DNA from: Aquarana catesbeiana
Lineage: Eukaryota > Chordata > Amphibia > Anura > Ranidae
Length of the DNA stretch: 64,000 bases
Assembly: GCF_042186555.1 (NCBI RefSeq)
Contig: NC_133325.1
Span: forward strand, 91,602,982 to 91,666,981
Reading direction: 5' to 3'
Part shown: positions 32,450-42,520 of the stretch, one piece after another
Numbering within the stretch: position 1 is the first letter of the stretch
Layout of the letters: each line of letters starts with the position of its first letter
Made by a program: the position numbers and the translations under genes
The notes under the pieces: generated by a model
Databases searched by the model: none
Seen by the model: the letters and a program-made list of their open reading frames with translations, nothing else
Told to the model about the DNA's origin: nothing

Positions 32450-35400
32450 CTACAAAGAGGAGAAAAAGGGAGAATGTGAGCTGAGCCAGGCTTACTCCCT
32501 GCTGCATAGCTTCTGTACCAAACCCTGATGAATTCAACATTTGAATAATTTTAATAGCATATTTACTATTGCTTGGCACTCACAAATTAAACTTGTTTCT
32601 GACTTGTCCTGGAAGTCACTGATGGAAGCTGCCTTGTCTGGCACAGGGGCCACATACTCAGGGCCGGTGCTAGACTATTTTGCACCCTAGGCAAGACCAG
32701 CTACTTGCATCCCCCCCACAAAAAAACCAAACATCGCACTGCACAGAACTGCATGTGAAGCGCACTGGAACTGCACAGCATCCATGTGCGACTCACATGC
32801 AGTGACTACTTTGAATGGGGCCTAAAGGGGGTTACTGGAGTGCAGCTGTCCAGCCCAATAACACTAATTGTAATACCACCTATATTCCTGTCCTTTTGAC
32901 ATGGTGACAGTAAGCCAACACCCATGCTGTACAGGTATCAGGTTATGGTCACCACAGTGGCACTACCCCTCCTTTAACTGCTCCTGCTTAAGCTTGAAAA
33001 GACAGAAGAGAGGGATATACATATGCTGCGATCATGACACTTTGCATCATTGTGCGACAAAAATTATCCCGGCTGATGCAGCAGCAGGCAGTACTGCCTG
33101 CCAAACATATCATATTTACCTGCCCTGGGCAATGGTTTTGCACAGAGCACCCCTATCCTCTTCATTTCTCCCACCATCGCTCCTGGTTCCTCATCTTCTC
33201 TGTGTGCTACCATGGCAAGCTTCTTGCTACGGGGGCACTTGTGCAGGCTCAATCCCAAGCGGCACTGTGCTCAGCCCTGCCCCCCTCTCTGCTCACAGAA
33301 TTAGATTGACAGCAGCAGGGGCAAATCGAAGACACAGCACTGGATCGAGATTGGGTTCAGGTAAGTATAAGGGGAGGCTGGGGGGAGCAGACATGGAAAG
33401 GTTCAGAAAATGCACAGAACTTTTTACCTTTACTACCATTTAATTGGGACCCCCCACAATCGGGGGTTTAAGGGATTCAAACAGGTGGTGAGTTGGTGAT
33501 AGAATGCCTCCTCACTGCCTGTCAAATGCCCTCTGCAGAGTAATCCAAACATGGTTTGCTCTTTAGAGGGTGCCACATGTGTAAAGGCCTTAAAGTTTCC
33601 AATGGCTTGCAAAACTTCTGACCCAGCTGCATTCTCTGTCCAACCCTTCTGCACCTCCCAATTTTTTATGCACACTACAGTGGAAATGTAGCAGGGATAC
33701 AAATATTCTCTTGCAATTATGGTAGAGTGCATAATTACACTAACATTTTTATGGACCTGTAGTTCACGCACAACTCTCTATGATGTTGTGCTAACCTGCA
33801 TTTTCTTTCTATTTTGATCTCATGCTAACCAATACATATTATGCGATTCTGCAGAAAAAGATTGCACGTTTCCAAAAACCAGGGTAGTGGTTACCAACAG
33901 AATGGCCTGGTGTACCCAAGTAATATATGGATTAAAACACACAATTCATGGCTGGATAGTCTGCTGAATATAATTCCATGCTAAATGGTCAAGTTGTCAC
34001 AGACAAACACACATGGATTTCTTCAGAATAACAAAAGTATCACACTATGATCTTTTGTATTTTCAATGCATATGCATCATGTATGAGATCACAATTTGAA
34101 TTATGCCAGGACCGCAAGCACCTCTATGGATTAACCTGGGAAAGTTGTTCCCTAAAGCATTTTTTGGCTTTTCCATTAGTTTGGAAGCCATTGTTTTCTG
34201 GTAAGCTGCTATCTTTTACATTGGTGGTGGTTTCACAGAGGACTCGGAGAAGCCGGTTGTCCCTTGCATACTGCTATTATGATTATTCACCACTTGTAGA
34301 AATTACTCTTCTGAGACACTGGAACTTTATTTCACATTCAGCCTAGGTTTACACTGTAGTGATGCGGGAACCAGCGTGATTACAACACGGTTCCCCCTGC
34401 AAACTGCTGTGGGCGTCAATGTTAATGACACCCCCAGATCGGTTCACAGATCACAGTGGGTACTGTGAACTCTCACAGGAATCAGATCACCTGGGTGTGA
34501 GTTGCGAGTTGTATGGCTGAAATCACATTGCACAGACATCGCATGCGATCAGCACTGCAGTGCAGGTGCGAATCACATGTGATGTCTGTGTTCACACAAG
34601 TTTGAACCTGGGCCCAAGGAGTTTTTTCTTCTTTGTTTGGATATTTATGGACAATTTTTTTTGATGAACTTGAATATTTTATTTGTTGTCACAATTTATA
34701 CATTTTTGACATCATGTTATATGTATACATTTTTTTGGAAAGCGCTGCACTTTATGTTATATTGATTGGTACTGGGGGTTTTTATCTATTGACCCGGTCT
34801 GTTCTTTAACACCTACCAGCCTTTTTCTTGCTTTTTCACATATCTAGTGCGGATATCCCCTTTTGTTTTAAATGGTCAAGTTGACTGGAATGTACCTTCA
34901 GGTCAAATACTTTACTGGTGTGTTGGTGTTGAATTTGAAGGAACGGCACTGTAACGCACCACACAGACCAAAAAGAGAAGTTCCGCTCTTCCTCCACCCC
35001 CTTGCCTCCTTTACATTTGGGACTTTTTGGGAGGTACCCAATTTTGACAGTTACTCGCTCTCCCACTTCCGGCTGGATCGCCGTGGCAATCGGAGGCGAC
35101 GTTCAGCCCCCCTCCTTCCCCTGCAGACTTCTGGGGCACATCACAGATCCCAGAAGTCTGAAGCAACATTCACAAAGGGCAGCATGGCTCATGCATGCAC
35201 AGTTGGAAGCCAACTGTGAAGCCACAAGGATTCACTGCCGATTTCCCTTAGTCAAGATGCTCCCGCCTGCACCGAAACCGATTGAAAAATCAGGTCGGGT
35301 GAGGACAGCACTGGATTGAGGGGCAAATAAGTGTCCTTATAACATGTCGCCTGACAAGTCGCCCCAGTGTGAACCGAGCCTAAAAGTCAGCAGCTACAGT

Positions 35401-36671
35401 ATTTGTAGCTGCTGACGTTACATTTTTTTCTGGGGAGACTGGAGCTCTTCTTTAAACTAGGTACACACAGGCCGAAAACCGACTGAAAACTGTTGATTAG
35501 GTAGTTACCGGCTGACTTGTGGCCTACAGCTCCTCGTCTGACAGAAGCCAGTCTCACAACTGGGGAGGGGGATAATGGCCCTGTAACATACCACACAGAC
35601 TAACATTGTGTGTATATCATTGTTCACTGCAATGCTTATGTGGTTGAATATAGAATTCTGGGAAATTCTCACGTATTGAATCAATGCATTTCTTTCTTTT
35701 ACATTCACACACAGAGCTGCAGCTCTGCCCCACCCCCTCTCTCTCCTCATTGGCTTACTGGCTGTGATTGACAGCCCGCTGCTGTCTTAGTCACTGAGGA
35801 GGGAGAGTCCCTGGAGACCCGAGGTTCTCGTGCACATTGCTCGAGGAAGATCAGGCTCAGGTGAGTATTGGGGGGGGCTGCTGCACACTGAAGGTTGTTT
35901 AAAACCTTCAACCTTTACAATTTAAGGACGCCGTTAAAACCTTTGACAGGTTTCTATTGCTGTCTGCGTCCTCATTGGGGAACTTCATCCCTTCACCTCC
36001 CTTTGAAGAAATTTCTTATTACATAGCATTGAGTCTGAGACAGGAAGTGACAGACAGCACAAAATAAGTAACTATAGCTTGATAGGGTTCCTAACCATTT
36101 CCTACCCTGTTGATAACCTTAAAAAAAAAAAAATCAACTTTAGTTTTACACTTAAATCATTCACCTACAAAAAATTCCTGTTGTGCACGCTATCAGTGTT
36201 TTAGTATTAAAATACTTTAGCTTGATTAAATAGAGGATATGAACATTCATTCAGCTGCCACATCATCAGAATTGGATCCATATTTGCTTGTGTGTGAGCT
36301 ATCTCCACTTTTAAAGATTAACTAAACTGTCCTCCCCGCCCAGAGCAAAGGTGAAGTGGTAGGCAGGCCAACCCAAGCACAATGGAAATTGATATTTGCC
36401 ATTCACCACTAGTTTCAGTTTCTGCAAACATATCAAGGGAATAACTGAGAATAAAACAAACATGTTGAAGATCTCAAGTCTAAACAGAACATTTTCTAGA
36501 GCTTCTAATGTCAGAGCTATTTAAATAATACATAAAACCTATTAAAATGTCTCAGTTTATCGAATAAAAGACAACTGCAATAATGTGTTCTCTCGGTCAG
36601 TCCCATTAAAAATAACCAAGGGATATCCTACATCAAATATTGGAGATAATAGGATTTGCTTTCTGTGCATC
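32450..36671. other. Intron with several repeat fragments
   Basis: 32655-32710 (GGGCCGGTGCTAGACTATTT) is a fragment of a frog repeat. 32890-33440 and 35690-35920 are copies of the AGGTAAGTAT family. About 34340-34613 is a MITE with ends GCCTAGGTTTACAC and the inverse of GTTTGAACCTGGGC. 34905-35451 is a TTAA-ended GAGCTCC-family copy. 36230-36670 shows no repeat signature. Confidence 0.4.
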
Positions 36672-36674
36672 TAA

Positions 36675-36985
36675 AGGCCAGCCATAGACAGAGCAAATTT
36701 CTACCACAGGTTGCAGGAAAGAAATTTGCTCAATCCCCAGCGTCAACAGTCAGTTTTGACAGGGGAATCCCACCCGATGAGCCATTGTGTTCTCCCAGCG
36801 GGGTGCAGGGGAAGCCGTCCCCACTGGGAGAAGACAGTGGGTATTGCAAGCAACTGTTATAGCCACTTGCAAGAAACGCATGTAAAATCCAGTAGGCTGG
36901 TTGTACCCAAGTTGATCGATCGGTACATTCAGCCTGCCCATACATGGTTTGAATCTCAGCCGGTTCAGCCCATCTATGGCCAACC
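36675..36985. mobile_element. TAA-flanked MITE, copy 1 (AGGCCAGCC family)
   Basis: It has TAA duplications at 36672-36674 and 36986-36988. The ends are AGGCCAGCCATAGAC and the inverse of CATCTATGGCCAACC. The body holds TTCTCCCAGCGGGG and GTACATTCAGCCTGCCC, shared with copies 2 and 3. A 3-base TAA target fits PIF/Harbinger. Confidence 0.75.
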
Positions 36986-37164
36986 TAACCCTCCTTTACA
37001 AGGTGCTCAGAAATAAAGCAGACAATGGCAATGCTTATCACAAAAAAAGTTCTGGCACTCAGAACAGTTAAAGCATGTTACACCGATGTGACACAGTTGC
37101 GGTTAGAAACTGTTTGCTGCAACTAGTGGGAATTACCTTGTGGGCAACAAATTCTTTGTGCTAA

Positions 37165-37406
37165 AGTCGGCCAAAGACGGTTCAAATCTTGGCCGGTTCA
37201 GCAGGAACCGGCCGAGATCCGAACCATGTAAGGGCAGGCTGAATGTACCCAAGCTGATCAATTAACTTGGGTACAACTGGTCTGTCGGATTTTACATCCA
37301 ATTATTGCGAGCCGTCCCCGCAGGGAGAACACAATTGCTCCATGGGATGGATTCCCCTATTAACATGGACTGTGGTTGCAAGAAAAAAATTGGTCTATGG
37401 CCGGCT
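37165..37406. mobile_element. TAA-flanked MITE, copy 2 (opposite orientation)
   Basis: TAA lies at 37162-37164 and 37407-37409. The ends are AGTCGGCCAAAGACGG and the inverse of GTCTATGGCCGGCT. It contains GGTTCAAATCTTGGCCGGTT and GGCTGAATGTACCCAAG, inverse to copy 1. Confidence 0.75.
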
Positions 37407-37476
37407 TAAGAATAACTTGTTTTTACCTACCCTGCTTCAAGATCACTGGGAGTCAAGAAAGAGCAAAGCCTTAAAT

Positions 37477-37712
37477 CAGAAAAGGGCTGGCGACTCGGAA
37501 ACTCTTGAATAAAAGTCCTTTATTGGGTTACATGGGTACACGGGTACAGGCTATGCTGACGCGTTTCGGCTAAGAAGCCTTCATCAAAGCATGAAGCTTT
37601 GATGAAGGCTTCTTAGCCAAAACACGTCAGAGTAGCCTGTGCCCGTGTAACCCATGCAACCTAATAAAGGACTTTTATTCAAGAGATTCCGAGTCACCAG
37701 CCCTTTTCTGAT
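37477..37712. repeat. 236-bp near-perfect palindrome
   Basis: The left arm (TCAGAAAAGGGCTGGCGACT ... GCGTTTCGGCTAAGAAGCCT ... ATCAAAGC) is followed almost immediately by its inverse (GCTTTGATGAAGGCTTCTTA ... AAAACACGTCAG ... CAGCCCTTTTCTGA), with a spacer of only a few bases. The arms differ at scattered positions, so it has aged since formation. It would extrude as a cruciform or a long hairpin RNA. Confidence 0.88.
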
Positions 37713-38483
37713 TCAAGTACTGCATTTTGGGGCCTCAACGTCCTGGCTAGAGCACCAGATCACAGTTCCTAGATCATCATATTGGTAGTGGAGCTGGGGT
37801 ATCATATTGCTTCTCAAAGAGCAAAGCCCTCTGTGCTTGCCCCTACCACAGCAGCAATGTTAGCGATACAAAGGTCCTACTGGAGTTTGTGTACCTTGTC
37901 TAGAACTACACGGTTAATGTCATGCTAGGAAAAAAGAGTGCAAATTTAGGCCCGAATTTCTCCCACAAGTGTTTGATTGTAAGGGTCATGTCACCAATAT
38001 AAACAGTACTTTTTTTACTGAAAGGTTTGTTGCTTTTCCTGAATTTGCATTAGGGTCATGTTACATGGTCAGCGCAAGTCAAACAACCACTTAGAACATA
38101 AAATCTGCATGCACTGTATTTGCATTGAACCCACTTCTACTGCTCTCCATAGTGACATCTCTGGTTATACACCAGTAGAATTTTGTTTGAAAACGTTTGT
38201 TTTCGGAACATTATTTGGATTTTCTAAATGTTAATGTGGGCATATCAACAATCTTTTTTGATGAAAATTGATCAAGGTGAAGGATGGAAAATATTACTCA
38301 TTTCTTATTGGAGTGAATGAAATTCTAACTGGTAATATGATCTTCAGTAGGGAAAAACCACACTTATCGTAAGACATTTGCTAGGAAAAGTTTTATCTGG
38401 AATTAGAACTTTCATGGTGATCATTTTTTCTTTGAAAAAATCATGTATGATAGAGGAATGTTTGAAAGAACATTACATATAGT
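37713..38483. other. Intron, unassigned
   Basis: No element boundaries or coding signal were recognised. Confidence 0.4.
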
Positions 38484-38786
38484 CAGGGCTTCTTTTCTCA
38501 AACAATAGGTGCTGGAACTTAACCAAGGCCCGACAAAACCCCTCCCCCTACACACACCCTCCAAATCATATCAAATAGTGGGTGTGGTCAGTCAAATTTC
38601 ACGAAAACAGTAGGAGGGTCTTAAAGGGGCATTAAATACCAAGACTGCATTACATACAGAGTGCAGAGCTGTCACTTGTAAACACAGAAACCAGACTTCT
38701 CTGTTTACAAGTGATTGTGGAGAGCAGGCACCAAAAGGTCTGAGCCAGAGGTGGTGGAACTCGGTTCCCCCTGAAAAAAAGCCCTG
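38484..38786. mobile_element. hAT-like MITE with exact 8-bp duplication
   Basis: The ends are CAGGGCTTCTTTTCTC and the inverse of GAAAAAAAGCCCTG. CATATAGT is present on both sides (38476-38483, 38787-38794). The 303-base body has no frame. An internal inverted pair (CACTTGTAAACACAGAAACC / TCTGTTTACAAGTG) is present. Confidence 0.85.
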
Positions 38787-38794
38787 CATATAGT

Positions 38795-39321
38795 ATATCC
38801 AGAACAGCCCCATTGGCTGATGAACATTTAACGTATCTATAAATATAGAATACAGCATGTACCCTACTTAGGAACAAGTTCTGTTCTGGGAGGGAGCTCG
38901 TTCGTAGGTCCAACTTGTTCATAAGTCCAAAAAAGATCAGTGCTTGCAGATAAAGGCTGTAAGCACTGATCAGTGTGTTCTGGCGGGGGGAGCCCTCCCA
39001 ACGCAAAGGTATACATTTCTCAACCTGTATTTTATTTTTCAAGTATCATGAGTTGTTCTTTAACAAGTCTGGGAATCCATTCAAGTAGCAGATCAGAATG
39101 AAATTTGTAACTGCCTTCAAATTAAAATTGGTTTATTCAAAGATGACTAAATGCCCAAACCATTTTCCAGACTTTTGCATGAATGTTTGAAGGAAAGTTT
39201 AACTACACATGGCCAGCTTTAGTTTATAGACTAGGCATTCCCACTACAATCCTGATTATAAGTTTAGCTAGCTGTGGCAACTTATTAAAACATACGACTA
39301 CATAAAAGTGTTATAGCACTC
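38795..39321. repeat. Intron with a GTTCGTAGGTCC-type repeat fragment
   Basis: 38890-39010 shares GAGCTCGTTC, GTCCAACTTGTTC/ATAAGTCCAA and TGCAAGCACTGATC-like motifs with the inverse of 24240-24370. It is a dispersed repeat without clear ends. Confidence 0.4.
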
Positions 39322-39324
39322 TAA

Positions 39325-39625
39325 ACCCAGCCATACATGGAGCAACCAAGGGTTTGCAGGAAAGAGAATCCCTCAATTCCCCTATCAACATTTTCAGTGT
39401 CGATGGGGGGAAAACTTCCCGTGGAGCAATTGTGTCCTCCCAGCGGGGAGAACACAGTAAATACTGCTAGCGGCTATAACAGCCACTAGCAATAACTGCA
39501 TGTAAAATCTGGCAGGCTGGTTGTACCAAAGTTGATCGATCAATTTAACTTGGGTACATTCAGCCTGTCCGTACATGGGTGGTCCCTGCTGATTTGGCCA
39601 AGATTCGAACAGACTATGGCCGGCT
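39325..39625. mobile_element. TAA-flanked MITE, copy 3
   Basis: TAA lies at 39322-39324 and 39626-39628. The ends are ACCCAGCCATACATGG and the inverse of GACTATGGCCGGCT. It has the same orientation as copy 1 and shares CCTCCCAGCGGGGAGAACAC and TTGATCGATC. Confidence 0.78.
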
Positions 39626-39628
39626 TAA

Positions 39629-40147
39629 CTTGCAGTCTTTCCAATAACTGCACCATATTGAACTCTGTAATGTCAAGGCAGCATCATAGGTTGCGTCTCT
39701 AATAGCAGTCTCTCTAAGGCTACATGCACATTGACAATTTGACCTATCTGCATCAAATCCTGGCATTTTTGGGCACCTAGGAGAGGCAGCACACTGTCTC
39801 TCTGCCAGAAGCCTGTCAAAATCTGGACGCTGTACTGTGCATACGTCTCTGAAGACACATGGCCGTAAGCGCGAGTACCATTTCATTCAATGTCCAGCTG
39901 CGGAGTATTTCAGCCAGTCATAGATTTTGACAGGCTGCTGGCAGTGGGGTTGGCCGCTGCATCTGTGCTTACCAGATGTCCAAAAACGTCAAGTTTATGC
40001 ACAGGGGCCGAACCACCGGTGTGCGTGAGGCCATAGATACAAGTTTGTTTCAGCAGTGCATCTTATTCAGAGCTCTCCAACATGCTGTGTCTAAAAGGGC
40101 AGTAGAGCATGGCAGTGTGTATGTGTGATTACCTAGAATGTACATAC
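39629..40147. repeat. MITE-like segment and intron
   Basis: AAGGCTACATGCACATTGAC at about 39717 and the inverse of GTGTGCGTGAGGCCATAG at about 40035 look like the ends of a CACACT-type MITE with a palindromic middle (GACAGGCTGCTGGCAG and its inverse). Confidence 0.45.
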
Positions 40148-40224
40148 CTGCTGAGCATAACCTGGAGGCACATAGATTGGGGGGACTGAACCATTTGGGG
40201 ACATCATGGGGACCTGAGCGGGAC
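40148..40224 (-). CDS. fndc3a: fndc3a exon: N-terminal conserved block
   Basis: This 77-base exon begins with GT, completing a glycine codon, then encodes PAQVPMMSPNGSVPPIYV and PPGYAQQ, ending in phase 0. GPAQVPMMSPNGSVPPIYV is nearly invariant in vertebrate FNDC3A. The acceptor is TTTCTGTAG and the donor is CAG|GTATGT. It is the 5'-most fndc3a exon in the window. The preceding coding exon, expected to end in a G and to carry the VILVQVNPGE block, was not found to the right. Confidence 0.93.
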
Positions 40225-40924
40225 CTACAGAAAAACAGGAATAAAAAACAAAATCAGAAGAATAGGCAGAATGATAAACCAAAGCCTCTAATATACAGGA
40301 CATAACATGAAATCATGTGATAAAAGCTAGTCACTGTCAATAATCAGCATCCAGCACAATCAAGTATCACACTTAATATCAAAGTCCATTCCAATGACAG
40401 GAATTACTTTTTTGTTTTGTTCATTTTTTCAAGTTTAAGTTTCATGTCATTAACAGGTATGCATTAGTAACATCAGTAACATGGTGACACTATTGAAGAC
40501 ATACCCAGTTTAATTGGTACAATAGTACATACAAATAAATTGTACGAACATTTTGATTGTGAAGTTGGATTATGGTGCTGGATCAGCTAACATAATCTAG
40601 ATGCCACTGGTAAGTGTACTTTACATTTACAGTTGAGTAGACATGGCAAGTTAAAATATACATACTTGAATAGAATTTTATGTCACTTTAACGATGCCGT
40701 CCTTGCATAGCAACTCATTAAGCCTTTTGTCAGTAACAGCTTGTAGTTTTCCTAAACCTCTGACACTTCTGGGCACCTGCACCACTATCTCCCTGTTCCT
40801 GGCCCACTAGGGTGTCAGGCTGCTGCTTTTGAAGCCTCTAGTGCTCTGTATGTGACAGCAAGAAACGAAGGTGACTTAAACAGTCTTTTTTTTTAATGAC
40901 CTAATTTCCCCATCCACACTCTAA

Positions 40925-41300
40925 GACCCTTTTTGCAGTGGGGCCGTATGTGCGTTAGCGGTAAAGTGATGCTCGTTTTAGCGGTGCTTTACCATTGTTT
41001 AAGAGGCTCTTTTCAGACACTAGAGGGGCACTTTTTAACTCCCTCTAGCGGCCGAAGAAGGGGTTAAAAACGCCCATGTTGCGGCGCTTTGGAAGCGCTG
41101 CCCATTCATTGCAATGGGCAGGGGTGTTTTGGGAGCGCTCTAAACCGCCCCAAAGATGTTGCTTACAGGACTTTTTCTAACATCCGGCAAGCGCATCACC
41201 CCAGTATGAAAGCACTCAGGCTTTCACATTCGGGCGGCATGGGAGGCAGTTTTCAAGTGCTTTACAGGTGCTATTTCTAGCGCTAAGTGTGAAAGGGGTC
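40925..41300. mobile_element. TAA-flanked GC-rich MITE
   Basis: TAA stands at 40922-40924 and 41301-41303. The ends are GACCCTTTTTGCAGTGGGGC and the inverse of TGTGAAAGGGGTC. The body is full of GCGCTTT/AAAGCGC motifs. Related fragments are at 27303-27375 and about 54392-54702 (AAAGCGCCTGGAAAACGCCT ... GCGAAAGGGGTC). Confidence 0.75.
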
Positions 41301-41787
41301 TAAATGTGGATGGAGGAATCCTTCTCACTGAGTTACTGAATTCTGACAGTGGGGAGACTTTCCTGGCTTCAGAGTACACTGATCAGTGCTGCTAGCAGCG
41401 TGACTGATCGATTGGTAAAAACCTGACAGGATGGTTGGACAGACGTTGATCGGTAGATTGACTTTCATGGAATGAAATCAGGCCGGTCCCTGCTGAACTG
41501 GCTGAATTTCGAACCATGTATACGGTATCTACATATGGCCAGCTTAACTGGGTTTTCTCTGCCTGTGCAGAGCATCAAAACTCATAATGTGCAGGCACTC
41601 CCCCCATAGACACAGCAGCCAGGCTTTACAGGTAGCAGTCAGACACCTTGGTGAGGTCAGGACCAATACATGGCCTACTACAGAAAGCCTTTGTCACTCC
41701 TGAAAGTGTGAGAGATTAAGGAAAACTACAAGGTTATTACTGACAAAAGACATACTGATTTGCTATTGCAGGAGGAGCATCAGTAAG

Positions 41788-42054
41788 GCTCCGTTCATAA
41801 CAGTGCGATTTCAAATGCAACTTAAGTCGCACGGAACCGCATGACAATAGAAATCACATTGTTTTCAATGATTCCTGTTTACATCAATTCAACTCAGCAT
41901 GGATGCGATTTTGAAAAGGTTCCTGTACTACTTTCATGCGATTCCCGCTCGATTTTGGGCCCCATAAAATATACAAACCTTTATCCAAGTTGCATCAAAG
42001 TTGCACTGCATGATTGCACTGGGGATCAAAGTCGGATCAAAGCAGTGTGAACCT
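41788..42054. mobile_element. TAA/TAG-flanked MITE (TTCACACT-type)
   Basis: The left end GGCTCCGTTCATAACAGTGC follows TAA. The right end AGTGTGAACC precedes TAG. The body has CGATTTTGG-type inverted motifs. Ends and 3-base target resemble the PIF/Harbinger-like group in this window. Confidence 0.5.
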
Positions 42055-42139
42055 AGCCCAAGTGTGAATTGTAAACATTTATGTATGTAAGCAACCTGAA
42101 AATTATTTCCTGATGACTCGCCTCTCTGAATCTATAAAA

Positions 42140-42520
42140 GACCTTAAAGAGGTAAAGTAAAGCGCTTCCTTTTTTTTTTTCCGGACCTGCAAAGCAAAGG
42201 TATAATGTATACTAGCACATTATGTGAAACTTACCTGCAATGGAAGCCCTCGTTGTCACCGCTGGAGGACGTATCCATCTTCACCAGTCTTCCTTCCGGG
42301 TCCGGGGACTCCGGCTGTGTAACTGGCCAGAGCCACGTGACATCACTCCCACGCATGTGCCACCGGTCATGGCACAGGGCTCTGAAGAAACGGCACGGGT
42401 GGCCGTTCCTTCAAAGCGTATGCGCCAATGATGTCATCGGCTGCATATACAGAAATGCTCTCCTAAAAACAGTGCACGTTTAGGAGATATTTGCAGTACC
42501 TATAGGTAAGCCCTAATATA
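42140..42520. repeat. GC-rich repeat family, copy 1
   Basis: ACTAGCACATTATGTGAAACTTACC, a TTCCGGGTCCGGGGACTCC-like body and CACGCATGTGCCACCGG are shared with 48900-49245 (inverted) and 54225-54395. A palindromic CCTATAGGTAAGCC motif lies at the right. Exact ends are unclear. Confidence 0.5.

Larger units (their letters stand above)
312..40224 (-). other. fndc3a: fndc3a gene, partial (seven internal exons)
   Basis: The gene runs right to left and both ends fall outside the window. Seven exons (77, 232, 264, 59, 158, 60 and 139 bases in transcript order) join with consistent phases and no stop, giving about 329 residues. From memory of the human protein (about 1,200 aa, up to nine FN3 domains and a C-terminal membrane anchor) they correspond roughly to residues 58-390. 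The paralogue FNDC3B has a clearly different proline-rich region, so I favour FNDC3A. FNDC3A is known as a Golgi/acrosome-associated, membrane-anchored protein needed for spermatid-Sertoli cell adhesion in mouse. Introns are 3-12 kb and filled with transposons. The exon encoding the residues before GPAQVPMM was looked for to the right and not found, so the first intron spans at least 23.7 kb. Confidence 0.9.
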
